From: Rhodocyclaceae bacterium
Lineage (GTDB): Bacteria > Pseudomonadota > Gammaproteobacteria > Burkholderiales > Rhodocyclaceae
DNA length: 64,000 bases
NCBI GenBank assembly: GCA_013791905.1
Contig: VMSX01000030.1
Span: forward strand, 1-64,000
Reading direction: 5' to 3'
Shown: positions 56,367 to 64,000 of the stretch, piece after piece
Numbering within the stretch: the stretch's first letter is position 1
How the letters are laid out: every line of letters begins with the position of its first letter
The notes under the pieces: model-generated
Told to the model about the DNA's origin: nothing
Databases searched by the model: none
What the model saw: only the letters and a program-made list of their open reading frames with translations
Program-made: the position numbers and the translations under genes

Positions 56367-58366
56367 ATTGCATGCAATTGATTCCCCTTGGGCCACCCGC
56401 CCTGCTCGGTTTGTTTCGCGAGGTACTGGAAAGCAGCCTGGTCGAACGCGGTGTGGCGCAGGGACTGGAACTGCTCGGCCATGCCGACGAATTCTGGCGT
56501 GCCGTGCCGCTTGCCGAGTTGCAGCGCATGGCGCAAGGCGGCAATGCTGCCGCCCAGGCGGAACTGGCTTGGCGCTCAGCCGTCGGCGAGGGATTGCCGA
56601 AGTCGGTGGCCGATGCGGTGAACTGGGCGACGCAAAGCGCGGAGAAGAAATCTCCGGCCGGCGAGGCGGTGCTGGGCTGGTTGCTCTATCACGGCATGGG
56701 TCTGCCGAAGGATTACGCCGAGGCGGCACGCCTGTTCGAGCATGCTGCCGACGCGGCGGACAGTCGCGGCATGGCCTGGTTGGCGCTTTGCCTGTTGCGC
56801 GGCCACGGGGTCAGCGCCGACGTCACGCGCGGCAGCGAACTCCTACACAAGACGGCCGAGCAGGGCAGTCATCTGGCCCAGTACTGGCTGGGGCGGCTGC
56901 TCTATCTGGGGCAATATCTGCCGCGTGATTTTGCGCAGGCTGTCCGCTGGCTGACGCTTGCCAGCGAGCACAATTCTGGCCGCGCGGGCCGCGCCGCCGA
57001 CCTGCTGGCGCGCTGCCATTTCTTTGGTCGTGGCGTGGAAGAAAACCGTAGCGAGGCGGTGCGCCTCTGGCGCGTGGCGGCACTGGATGACGTTGCACCG
57101 GCGATGTTCTCTCTCGGGTTGTGCCTCTATGCCGGCGAAGGCACAGCCGTCAATCACGCCGAAGCGGTGACCTGGTTTCGCGCCGCGGCCAGAAAGCGTG
57201 TCGCCGGGGCGATGTTCCTGCTCGGCCAATGCACCACCTTCGGCTTCGGCGTCACGCCCGACCCGGCGGTCGGTCTGGCCTGGTATCGGCGCGCGGCGGA
57301 GCGGGGCAACCGCGAGGCCGAGTTTGAACTGGCCGAAGCGTATGCCGCCGGCCGCGCCCACCTGGAGCGCGATCTCGAAGAAGCGGTGCGCTGGTGGCGT
57401 GCCGCTGCCCGACAGGGGCATGCGCGAGCCCAACTGAAGCTCGGGCACTGCTATCGCTGGGGCGAGGGCATCGAAGAGAACAAGCGCCTCGCGCTGGCCT
57501 GGTATCGCCGTGCCGCCGATGGTGGAGAAGTTGCCGCCCATGTCTGGCTGGGCGAATGTCATGAGCATGGCGAGGGCGCACTCAAGCTGAGTGCTGATCC
57601 GGCCGTGGCACGACAGCACTATCACGCTGCCGCGGTCGCTGGTGAGCCGCACGGACTGGCCGAACTGGGACGCTGCCAGCTGTATGGCATCGGCGGTCAG
57701 GTTGATGTTGCGCGCGGCGAAGCGGCGTTGAAGCAGGCGGCCGAAGACGGCTGGCAGCCGGCGCTCGACGAACTGGAACGTTACTGGTTTGCCGAGGGCG
57801 AGCGGTATTTCCATGGTCATGGCGCGGTGGCGGATGCCGCGCGGGCGCGGCTGTGCTATCGCAAGGCGGGCGAACTGGGCCACCGGCGCGCGGCCTACAT
57901 GCTGGCCGAGTGTCTGCGCCACGGCTTGGGCGGGGCTGCGGAGCCGACGCAGGCGCTGACCTGGTATCACAGCGCGGCGACGCTGTTCGATGCCAAGCTG
58001 GCGCTGGCCGATCTCTACTATCGCGGCGAAGGTGTGGTGTGCAATTACCGTGAAGCCTTCCGCTGGTTCGAGCAGGCCGTCGCCCAGCATGAAGATGCCT
58101 ATGCGCTTTATAGTCTGGGCTATTGCCTGCTGCATGGGCAGGGCGTGCGCCGCGATGTGCGGCTGGCCTTGCGCCATTTGCGTCGCGCCGCGGTGCTCGG
58201 CGAAGTCAACGCCCAGTACGAACTGGGCCTGGCCTATTACCGCGGGGCCGGGGTTGTCAAAAACCTGCGACTGGCGATGAAATGGCTGCGCATGGCCGCG
58301 AACCATGGACAAGACGAGGCGCGGGCGTTTATTGAGCGCATCGAGCGCGGGCAGCAGTTAAACTGA
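56363..58366 (+). CDS. Sel1-repeat (TPR-like) protein
   Basis: About 667 residues made of some fourteen or fifteen Sel1 units (A...YLLG.LY..G.GV..D...A..WYRRAA pattern), e.g. GWLLYHGMGLPKDYAEAARLFEHAA. Scaffold for protein contacts; partner unknown. No signal peptide from either start at 56363 (MNCMQLIPL) or 56372 (MQLIPLGPP). The start codon overlaps a DnaA-box-like motif. Confidence 0.88.
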   Translation: MNCMQLIPLGPPALLGLFREVLESSLVERGVAQGLELLGHADEFWRAVPLAELQRMAQGGNAAAQAELAWRSAVGEGLPKSVADAVNWATQSAEKKSPAGEAVLGWLLYHGMGLPKDYAEAARLFEHAADAADSRGMAWLALCLLRGHGVSADVTRGSELLHKTAEQGSHLAQYWLGRLLYLGQYLPRDFAQAVRWLTLASEHNSGRAGRAADLLARCHFFGRGVEENRSEAVRLWRVAALDDVAPAMFSLGLCLYAGEGTAVNHAEAVTWFRAAARKRVAGAMFLLGQCTTFGFGVTPDPAVGLAWYRRAAERGNREAEFELAEAYAAGRAHLERDLEEAVRWWRAAARQGHARAQLKLGHCYRWGEGIEENKRLALAWYRRAADGGEVAAHVWLGECHEHGEGALKLSADPAVARQHYHAAAVAGEPHGLAELGRCQLYGIGGQVDVARGEAALKQAAEDGWQPALDELERYWFAEGERYFHGHGAVADAARARLCYRKAGELGHRRAAYMLAECLRHGLGGAAEPTQALTWYHSAATLFDAKLALADLYYRGEGVVCNYREAFRWFEQAVAQHEDAYALYSLGYCLLHGQGVRRDVRLALRHLRRAAVLGEVNAQYELGLAYYRGAGVVKNLRLAMKWLRMAANHGQDEARAFIERIERGQQLN

Positions 58367-58368
58367 AC

Positions 58369-58517
58369 GCCCGCCCCCTCCCATCCTCCCCCTCACGGGA
58401 GGGGTGACTGTTGACTCACTGTGTTCGTTTATTACGGGGAGCCCCCGCTCAAACCTGTGAGCGGAATGCGGCTGGCGCCGCGTGTCGCCTCGCCTTGGGG
58501 CGGCCCGGCGGCGAGGC
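58369..58517 (+). repeat. three-hairpin element, copy 8 (after Sel1 gene)
   Basis: C-rich CCTCCCCCTC/GGGAGGGG, TGCGGCTGGCGCCGC, hairpin GCCTCGCC (58487-58494), loop TTGGGGCGGCCCGGC, GGCGAGGC (58510-58517). Plus orientation. Confidence 0.88.
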
Positions 58518-58546
58518 TGCTGTGGGGAGCGTTAGCGTGAAATACA

Positions 58547-58690
58547 GCGTTTGCGCCGGGCCGCCCAAGCAAACGCGACACGCGGCGCCAGCCGCAATCC
58601 GCGCCGACCTCGAACCATCGCGCCCCGTGATAGCCGAGCGCAGCGAGCCGTCTAGAACACCCCGCGAGGGGGACGAAGGGGGGGCGGGTG
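58547..58690 (-). repeat. three-hairpin element, copy 9 (after sensor kinase)
   Basis: Minus strand: CCCCCTCGCGGGG, GGCTCGCTGCGCTCG, GCGGCTGGCGCCGC, hairpin GCGTTTGC, loop TTGGGCGGCCCGGC (one G short), GCAAACGC (58569-58576, 58547-58554). Confidence 0.88.
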
Positions 58691-58729
58691 TCTTTCCTGA
58701 TCGGGGGCGCAGCCCGTGCATCATGAAAG

Positions 58730-60043
58730 TTAACTACAGCGCAGCCTGATTTGCGCTGAAAGTCCGCCGCCGTCGCGCGGCAACAATTCCAGCCGGCCAT
58801 GCTGTGCGCGCACGATGCGTTCGACGATGGCCAGGCCCAGCCCGGCGCCGCTGGCACCGGTGCGTGCCGTTTCGCCGCGCGTGAAGGGCAGTTTCAGCCG
58901 CTCGATCTCGCCGGAGGCGATGCCCGGGCCGCGATCCTCGATGGCAATGACGATTTCATTGCCAGCCTGCGTCAGCGTGAGGTCGACCGGTTCTGCCGTG
59001 CCGGCATGGCGCAGGGCGTTTTCGATCAGGTTGATGATGGCGCGGCGCAGCGCCTCGGGGCGTGCTGCAGCCAATTTGGAAAAGTCGGCGCTGGCTGGAC
59101 GGCGCACCCTGTCCCCATAGCGGCCGGCGATGTCATTCAGCAGGGCGTCAAGGTCGGTCGGTTCTGCTGGCGTCCCGGCGCTGTCCTGCGGTCGGGCGAA
59201 GTCGAGGAATTGACCGATGGTGCGATCCATCTCCTCGATGTCGGCAGCCATGCCGGCGCGTGCTTCCGGCTCGGCAACGCTGAGTTCGGTTTCCATGCGC
59301 AGTCGCGTCAGGGGCGTGCGCAGGTCGTGCGAAATGCCGGCCAGCAGCAGGCGGCGGTCATCTTCCAACTGCCGGAGGTTCGCGCTCATCTGGTTGAAGG
59401 CAGCAGTGACGGCCGTGATCTCCTGTGGGCCGTGTTCCGGCAGTGGCGGCGGCGTCTCGCCAGCGCCGACTTTGCGGGCGGCGGTTTCCAGTGCCCGCAA
59501 GGGACGGGTGATGAGAAACACGATCAGCCAGGCACCCGCGAGCGACAGCAGCAGCACCGCCGCGCCCCAGCCCAGCCATTGCAGGGGCAGTTTGCGTTCC
59601 AGCCGCTCGCGCGGCAGGGCCAGCCAGAAATCGCCTTCCGTGCCCTCGAAGATGCGAAAGCTGACGAACAGGCCAGGTTCGCCGTTCAGTTCGAAGGCCA
59701 GGCGGGTGTCAGCCCCGAGCCGTTCCTGCAACAGGGTTGCGATGCGGCGCGGCAGCGGCAGCGGCGGCGGCGGGACAATCTGGTCATTGTCGTCAGCGGG
59801 GTAAACATGCAGTCCTTCGCGGTCGGAAAGCTCCGCCAGCAGATGGTGGCGCAGTTCGGGCTGGGCGGCCAGCAGGGCGACACGTGTCAGGTTGGTCATG
59901 CTGACGACTAGTTGCGTCAGTTGGCGGGCGCGCGGCTCCAGTTCGGCTTCTCGAAAGATGGTCAGCCAGGCGGCAACCGCCAGCAACATCAATGTGGCGA
60001 TCAGCAAAAAGGCGCGCCACAGCAGGCTCTTGGGCAAGAACAC
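58730..60043 (-). CDS. EnvZ-like sensor histidine kinase
   Basis: 437 residues from GTG 60043. First helix about 10-30, periplasmic sensor, second helix about 165-185, HAMP (ITRPLRALETAARKVGAGE), DHp with GISHDLRTPLTR (phospho-His), and an ATPase domain with NLIENAL, DRGPGI, and GASGAGLGL. Two short A repeats are in frame: HAMP (ARKVGAGETPP) and DHp-CA (RRPASADFSKL). Follows the ompR-like regulator; start is not certain. Confidence 0.92.
   Translation of the reverse strand: MFLPKSLLWRAFLLIATLMLLAVAAWLTIFREAELEPRARQLTQLVVSMTNLTRVALLAAQPELRHHLLAELSDREGLHVYPADDNDQIVPPPPLPLPRRIATLLQERLGADTRLAFELNGEPGLFVSFRIFEGTEGDFWLALPRERLERKLPLQWLGWGAAVLLLSLAGAWLIVFLITRPLRALETAARKVGAGETPPPLPEHGPQEITAVTAAFNQMSANLRQLEDDRRLLLAGISHDLRTPLTRLRMETELSVAEPEARAGMAADIEEMDRTIGQFLDFARPQDSAGTPAEPTDLDALLNDIAGRYGDRVRRPASADFSKLAAARPEALRRAIINLIENALRHAGTAEPVDLTLTQAGNEIVIAIEDRGPGIASGEIERLKLPFTRGETARTGASGAGLGLAIVERIVRAQHGRLELLPRDGGGLSAQIRLRCS
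59080..59105 (+). repeat. short A repeat inside the sensor kinase (ATPase side)
   Basis: AAAAGTCGGCGCTGGCTGGA then CGGCG; the gene reads the complement as R-R-P-A-S-A-D-F. Confidence 0.85.
59451..59475 (-). repeat. short A repeat inside the sensor kinase (HAMP)
   Basis: GCGTCTCGCCAGCGCCGAC then TTTGC; read as K-V-G-A-G-E-T in a HAMP loop whose length looks normal for the family. Confidence 0.8.
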
Positions 60044-60054
60044 GATGAGGCTGT

Positions 60055-60798
60055 CTAGATTGCGGAGCTGCCGTCCGGCACAAACACATATCCAAAGCCC
60101 CACACCGTCTGGATGTAGCGTGGCTTGGCCGGGTCGTTCTCGACCAGCTTGCGCAGGCGCGAGATCTGCACGTCGATGGCGCGGTCGAAGACGCCGTGTT
60201 CGCGACCGCGCGCCAGTTCCATCAGCTTGTCGCGTGACAGCGGCTGGCGCGGATGCTTGAGCAGCACTTGCAGCAGGCCGAATTCGCCGGTGGTGAGCAG
60301 GGTGACGGCGCCGTCACGCGTCAGTTCGCGGGTGGCCAGATTGATTTCGACCGGGCCGAAGCGCATCACCTCATGCGTGGCGGCGGGTGCGCCGGCGGGG
60401 GGCGGCGTGGCCCGGCGGCGCAGCACGGCATGGATGCGCGCCACCAGTTCACGCGGGTTGAAGGGTTTGGGCAGGTAGTCGTCGGCGCCGAGTTCCAGGC
60501 CGACGATGCGATCGATATCGTCGCCCTTGGCAGTGAGCATAAGAATGGCGATGTCATTGCCGGTCGGGCGGTTGCCACGCAGGCGTCGGCAGATCGACAG
60601 GCCGTCTTCGCCCGGCAGCATCAGGTCAAGCACGATCAGGTCGTAAAGCTCACGCTCCAACAGCCGATCCATGCCGGCGGCATCGGCGGCCGTTTTGACG
60701 GCGAAGCCCTGCTCGGTGAGATAACGTTCGAGCTGGCTGCGCAAGCGCAGGTCGTCATCGACGACGAGAATCTTGTGTTTGCGGGTTTCGGTATTCAT
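60055..60798 (-). CDS. ompR: OmpR-family response regulator
   Basis: 247 residues. Receiver with VVDDDLRLRSQLERYL, phospho-Asp in LIVLDLMLPGEDG (about 55), Lys in PKPFNPREL; winged helix with GREHGVFDRAIDVQISRLRKLVE and a Tyr-rich end (WGFGYVF). Start ATG 60798, ribosome site GGAGG in a repeat hairpin arm. Partner kinase follows. Upstream is a divergent small secreted protein. Confidence 0.94.
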   Translation of the reverse strand: MNTETRKHKILVVDDDLRLRSQLERYLTEQGFAVKTAADAAGMDRLLERELYDLIVLDLMLPGEDGLSICRRLRGNRPTGNDIAILMLTAKGDDIDRIVGLELGADDYLPKPFNPRELVARIHAVLRRRATPPPAGAPAATHEVMRFGPVEINLATRELTRDGAVTLLTTGEFGLLQVLLKHPRQPLSRDKLMELARGREHGVFDRAIDVQISRLRKLVENDPAKPRYIQTVWGFGYVFVPDGSSAI

Positions 60799-60908
60799 GT
60801 CGCCTCCGCAGGGCCGCCCCAAGGAGGCGACGAATCAACAACACGGAAGCCGCTTTGCGGCTGAACACGTGTAACCCCCGCCCTTGGGGCGGGGGTTAGG
60901 GGGTGGGA
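60799..60908 (-). repeat. three-hairpin element, copy 10 (ompR leader)
   Basis: Minus strand: AACCCCCGCCC/GGGCGGGGGTT stem, AGCCGCAAAGCGGCT stem, hairpin GTCGCCTCC, loop TTGGGGCGGCCCTGC, GGAGGCGAC (60823-60831, 60799-60807). The GGAGG arm abuts the ATG. Confidence 0.88.
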
Positions 60909-61039
60909 TACTCTCATGTAATGCAGGATACCGCCATTTTGCGACAGGACGTTGCGGGATGTTGCTGCAGGTCAGGGTCGCAACGGTTTGTTACAAACCC
61001 TGCCGCAGCCTGCCCGCAGGCGCGGCCTACAATGCAGAC

Positions 61040-61345
61040 ATGAAACCGTCTGTGCGTATTTTCCTTCTGCTCGGTCTGTCCGTCTTCGCTCTTGCAGCAG
61101 AGGCGCAGCCCGCGCCGCCACCGCCGCCCGGCTATTCCGGGCAGGGGAAAGGTTACGGACAAGGGCAGCGCGGGCCGATGCGGGATCTGTCCGATGAGCA
61201 GCGCGAAGAACGCCGTCGGGACAACCGCCAGCGCCGCGAGGTCTGGCAGCAGATGAGTCCGGAAGAGCGCCACCAGTTGCGCCGCGACATTCGCGATGCC
61301 GGGCAGGAGTTGTATCCGCGCGGACGCCATCGGCGCAACGACTGA
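61040..61345 (+). CDS. small secreted Arg/Glu-rich protein
   Basis: 101 residues. Signal peptide 1-23 (FLLLGLSVFALAAEAQ), Pro/Gly segment, then a charged helical part (LSDEQREERRRDNRQRREVW, MSPEERHQLRRDIRDAG) like DUF3106 or Spy-type proteins. Divergent from the ompR-like pair, so maybe its target; inference. Confidence 0.65.
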   Translation: MKPSVRIFLLLGLSVFALAAEAQPAPPPPPGYSGQGKGYGQGQRGPMRDLSDEQREERRRDNRQRREVWQQMSPEERHQLRRDIRDAGQELYPRGRHRRND

Positions 61346-61609
61346 GCGGGCCCGCCATTTGCACAAATGCAATTGCCGACAGTCGGTCAGCCGGCACTAG
61401 TCGATACGCTGGCCGGATAAAATATTAGTTTGTGGCGGGCGGTTTGTCCGATGTCGCGCGAAGCTGGCGGCAGCCAGGCCATCGGAAGCAGAAGTATCCA
61501 GAGACGCATGCAGAGTTCCTTTGATTGGGTGAAAAGTTGCGGGCGAGATCCTACCCAGCTCCTTGGACGGCCTGACGAACTGCCGCATAAAATTGCTAGA
61601 CTGCGTGCC

Positions 61610-62302
61610 GTGAAAATCCTCGCTTTTGAAGCCTCCACCCGCCGTCTGTCGGTTGCCCTTTGGTGCGATGGCGCGCTGCTTGAGCGGTCGGCCGATGTGC
61701 CGCATGGCGGTGCCGAGCGGCTGCTGCCCTGGGCCGGCGAACTCCTCGGCGCGGCCGGCATTTCCCTGGCGCAGCTCGACGGCATTGCCTTCGGCGCCGG
61801 ACCGGGTGGTTTTACCGGGCTGCGCCTGGCCTGTGGTGTTGCCCAGGGACTGGCTTTCGGACTTGATTGTCCCGTGGTTCCCGTCGGTACCCTGGCGGCG
61901 CTGGCACTGGCCAGCGGCGACGGAAAAGTGATCGCCTGTCTCGACGCACGCATGAACGAAGTCTATATCGCTGCTTATCTGGTTGACGGGGATCGGGTCG
62001 AGGAAATCATGGCGCCAATAGTCGGCGCTGGCGAGACGGTGACCTTGCCGGAAGGCGCCGGCTGGCGCGGCGCCGGTGACGGATTTTCTGCCTGTGGCCC
62101 GCTACTGACGGCGCGCCTGGGTACGCGCCTGATTGCCGCGGACACCACGGCCAGTCCCACCGCAGCAGCCGTGGCCCGTTTGGCTGCGCCGCTGCTGGCC
62201 AGTGGTCGGGGCGTTGCCGCCGCCGCTGCCATGCCGCTCTACATTCGCGACAAGGTGGCCTTGACCACGGCCGAGCGCAAGGCGCGGGGCGGGCTGAAAT
62301 GA
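61610..62302 (+). CDS. tsaB: tRNA threonylcarbamoyladenosine protein TsaB
   Basis: 230 residues from GTG 61610 (KILAFEASTRRLSVALW), the normal TsaB start. GAGPGGFTGLRLACGVAQGL is the conserved core. Scaffold of the t6A complex with TsaD and TsaE. A short A repeat is in frame as PIVGAGETVTLPEG. rimI starts within its stop (ATGA). Confidence 0.93.
   Translation: MKILAFEASTRRLSVALWCDGALLERSADVPHGGAERLLPWAGELLGAAGISLAQLDGIAFGAGPGGFTGLRLACGVAQGLAFGLDCPVVPVGTLAALALASGDGKVIACLDARMNEVYIAAYLVDGDRVEEIMAPIVGAGETVTLPEGAGWRGAGDGFSACGPLLTARLGTRLIAADTTASPTAAAVARLAAPLLASGRGVAAAAAMPLYIRDKVALTTAERKARGGLK
62017..62039 (+). repeat. short A repeat inside tsaB
   Basis: AATAGTCGGCGCTGGCGAGA then CGG, read as I-V-G-A-G-E-T. 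Confidence 0.75.
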
Positions 62303-62820
62303 CCCCCCCCCGAAGCCGCAGCTTCGCTGCGTCCTCCCCCCAGGGGGCCAAGCAAAACTTGGGGCGGCCCGGCGTTTTGCTTGAGAAATTTGTGTCGATG
62401 GGCGAAGCGGACCTGCCCGCAGTGACCGCTGCCGAGCAACGCATTCATCGATTCCCGTGGACGCTCGGCAACTTTCACGATTCCCTGCTTGCCGGCCATG
62501 AGGCCTGGCTGCAACGTGAAAGCGGCGAATTGCTCGCCTTTGCAGTGATGATGGGCGCGGTGGATGAGTCGCACTTGCTCAATATCAGTGTGGTGCCGGA
62601 ACGGCAACGGAGCGGATTGGGGCGCGCGCTGCTCGAATTTCTCTGCGACCAGGCGCGGCAGGGCGGCATGGTGCGCATGCTGCTGGAGGTGCGCGCTGCA
62701 AATCAGAACGCCATCGCCTTCTATCAGCACTTCGCTTTTGTCGAGATCGGCCGGCGGCGCGGTTACTATCCCGACTCCACGGGCCGGGAAGACGCCATCG
62801 TAATGTCAAAAAAATTATGA
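62299..62820 (+). CDS. rimI: RimI-type ribosomal-protein alanine N-acetyltransferase
   Basis: 173 residues if translated from the ATGA overlap at 62299; 140 if from ATG 62398. GNAT fold: LLNISVVPERQRSGLGRALLEFLCDQAR (acetyl-CoA loop, QRSGLG), FYQHFAFVEIGRRRGYY. Residues 3-29 of the long form are read from the repeat element, so the true protein likely starts near MGEADLPAVT, or the element was inserted after a native start. Confidence 0.9.
   Translation: MTPPRSRSFAASSPQGAKQNLGRPGVLLEKFVSMGEADLPAVTAAEQRIHRFPWTLGNFHDSLLAGHEAWLQRESGELLAFAVMMGAVDESHLLNISVVPERQRSGLGRALLEFLCDQARQGGMVRMLLEVRAANQNAIAFYQHFAFVEIGRRRGYYPDSTGREDAIVMSKKL
62303..62383 (+). repeat. three-hairpin element, copy 11 (tsaB-rimI)
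   Basis: C9 run, AAGCCGCAGCTTCGCTGCG, CCCCCC/GGGGG, hairpin CAAGCAAAAC (62349-62358), loop TTGGGGCGGCCCGGC, GTTTTGCTTG (62374-62383). It begins at the tsaB stop. Confidence 0.88.
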
Positions 62821-63509
62821 ACCGAGATCAAACACTCAAGGAGATGGGCCTCGGGCCGATCTGGAAGCTGCGCCAGCCGCCAAAAAAGAAGCGGGGTGCG
62901 GCAAGTGAAGCGCCCAGCACCGCGCTCGTCGATCCACGCACTGCGGCCATCGCCGCGATGGGCTGGGCAGAATTACAGCAGGCGGTTGCCGACTGTCAGG
63001 CCTGCGAGCTGTGCAAGACCCGCAAGCAGGCGGTGCTGGGGGTCGGTGATCCGGCTGCCGACTGGCTGTTCGTCGGCGAAGGGCCAGGGGCCGAAGAAGA
63101 CGAACGCGGCGAGCCCTTCGTCGGCAAGGCCGGCAAACTGCTCGACAACATGCTGGCGGCCATCGACCTGAAGCGCGGCCAGCAGGTTTACATCGCCAAT
63201 GCCGTCAAGTGCCGGCCGCCCGACAACCGCACGCCGGAGCCGGGCGAGACGGCGGCCTGCTGGCCCTTCCTGGCGCGTCAGATCGAACTGATCCAGCCGA
63301 AACTGATTGTCACGCTGGGCAAGCCTGCCGCGCAAACCCTCCTGCAACAGGAAGTGAAGATCGCCGACGCGCGCGGCCGGGTGCATGATTTCGCCGGCAT
63401 GCCGCTGATCGTCACCTATCACCCGGCCTATCTGCTGCGCAATCTGCCCGACAAGGCGAAGGCCTGGGAAGACCTGTGTTTCATGCGCCAGACCATGCGC
63501 GCGCTTTGA
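62817..63509 (+). CDS. family 4 uracil-DNA glycosylase
   Basis: 230 residues; excises uracil from DNA. Motif GEGPGAEEDERGEPFVGKAG with the water-activating region, VKCRPPDN, and HPAYLLR. Cys in CQACELC, KCRP and AACWPF fit the 4Fe-4S cluster. Basic N-terminal tail (QPPKKKRG). ATGA overlap with rimI. Confidence 0.93.
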   Translation: MNRDQTLKEMGLGPIWKLRQPPKKKRGAASEAPSTALVDPRTAAIAAMGWAELQQAVADCQACELCKTRKQAVLGVGDPAADWLFVGEGPGAEEDERGEPFVGKAGKLLDNMLAAIDLKRGQQVYIANAVKCRPPDNRTPEPGETAACWPFLARQIELIQPKLIVTLGKPAAQTLLQQEVKIADARGRVHDFAGMPLIVTYHPAYLLRNLPDKAKAWEDLCFMRQTMRAL

Positions 63510-63547
63510 CCACACTGCCGAACAGTTCTCTCCGGTAAAATCGCCCC

Positions 63548-64000
63548 ATGTTCCCCATCCCCTTGATGCGCGCCGACCAATCCGCTCTGCTGGTCATCGA
63601 CCTCCAGGAGCGCCTGTTGCCGCACACTCATGACTGGCAGCAAGTGCTTGAACATGTCGACTGGCTGGTGCAGGTGGCGCAGCGGCTGGGCGTGCCGGTG
63701 GCGGCCACCGAACAGTATCCCAAGGGTATCGGCCACACCCATGCGCAGGTTGCCGCCCATCTGCCGGCCGGTGCAACCGGTGAAAAAATCCATTTTTCCT
63801 GCATGCCTGGCAATTGCCTGCCGAAATTGCCAGGCATGGAACGGCAACAGGTGGTGGTGTGCGGCATCGAATCCCATGTCTGCGTGTTGCAGACGGTGCT
63901 GGAACTTGCCGCTGCTGGCAAGCAGGTGTTCGTCGTTGCGGAAGCCGTCGCTTCGCGCGATCCCGCCCACAAGGCGCTGGCGCTGGAACGCATGCGCGCG
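63548..64000 (+). CDS. isochorismatase-family cysteine hydrolase (cut by window end)
   Basis: At least 151 residues; no stop before 64000. ALLVIDLQERLLP (catalytic Asp), GEKIHFSCM (Lys), GIESHVCVLQT (nucleophile Cys). Start at 63548, or M7 at 63566. Substrate unknown (YcaC/nicotinamidase-like superfamily). Confidence 0.9.
   Translation, partial: MFPIPLMRADQSALLVIDLQERLLPHTHDWQQVLEHVDWLVQVAQRLGVPVAATEQYPKGIGHTHAQVAAHLPAGATGEKIHFSCMPGNCLPKLPGMERQQVVVCGIESHVCVLQTVLELAAAGKQVFVVAEAVASRDPAHKALALERMRA

Larger units (their letters stand above)
58367..58729. other. 363-bp gap filled by two opposed repeat elements
   Basis: Copies 8 and 9 of the three-hairpin element face each other between convergent Sel1 and sensor-kinase genes. 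ORFs read here (for example a 112-codon one from 58411) are repeat translation, not genes. Confidence 0.75.

Noticed and set aside
58411-58749. 112-codon ORF
   Set aside because: Made entirely of repeat sequence.

Overview
The window is high-GC bacterial chromosome with tightly packed operons. The gene set suggests a betaproteobacterium near Rhodocyclales/Nitrosomonadales: etfBA beside a TetR regulator, a PEP-CTERM exported protein, an ACP/acyl-ligase/acyltransferase fusion, icd divergent from aceK, clpS-clpA-rraA, EnvZ/OmpR-like genes, and tsaB-rimI-family 4 uracil-DNA glycosylase. Family and order are inferred from protein resemblance and synteny; there is no rRNA marker. I saw no rRNA, tRNA, CRISPR array, intact insertion sequence or prophage.

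Layout. 0.1-5.7 kb: secreted hydrolase, PEP-CTERM protein, TetR divergent from etfBA, CbiM-like membrane protein. 5.7-8.6 kb: a sensor diguanylate cyclase with a Fur-box-like site upstream, and a truncated globin. 8.6-15.2 kb (minus strand): a translationally coupled parD-parE-restriction/modification cassette, then higBA and an Uup-type ABC-F gene. 15.3-16.5 kb: cbpA-cbpM. 17.4-28.4 kb (minus strand): a long membrane/lipid operon (nfeD, slipin, beta-CASP nuclease, lipoprotein hydrolase, ceramidase-like protein, MFS transporter, ACP-AMP ligase-PlsC fusion, YdcH, hydrolase). 28.5-38.7 kb: cation transport and nhaR, vapBC, a frameshifted FAA hydrolase, a second higBA, recQ, ycaO, corA. 38.7-48.7 kb: SseB-like, rhlE, clpS-clpA-rraA, a cold-shock gene, icd/aceK, DUF192. 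48.7-56 kb: a GGDEF-EAL protein behind a thiosulfate-uptake-like pair, a class V aminotransferase, sodB, xseA. 56-64 kb: a DnaA-box-like cluster, a Sel1 protein, envZ/ompR-like genes, tsaB-rimI-udg and an isochorismatase-family gene cut by the window end.

The most unusual content is dispersed non-coding repeats that also enter coding sequence. (1) A sense-oriented element of about 80-150 bp occurs 11 times, usually just after a stop codon. It ends in a hairpin whose 15-nt loop (TTGGGGCGGCCCGGC or close) is invariant, while its 8-10 bp arms differ by locus and stay complementary. At three genes one arm is the Shine-Dalgarno sequence. (2) A short motif (GCCGTCYYR then CCAGCGCCGACTTTT) occurs 15 times, plus three longer forms, in intergenic DNA and in-frame inside at least eight proteins, in both orientations. 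(3) A REPIN-like palindrome pair lies in-frame in two adjacent genes. (4) A 72-bp inverted repeat with 21-bp perfect arms lies in-frame in the restriction/modification gene. Together they resemble in-frame palindromic elements of the Rickettsia type, or in case (2) possibly a DNA-uptake sequence. I consider this repeat system the likeliest undescribed biology here.
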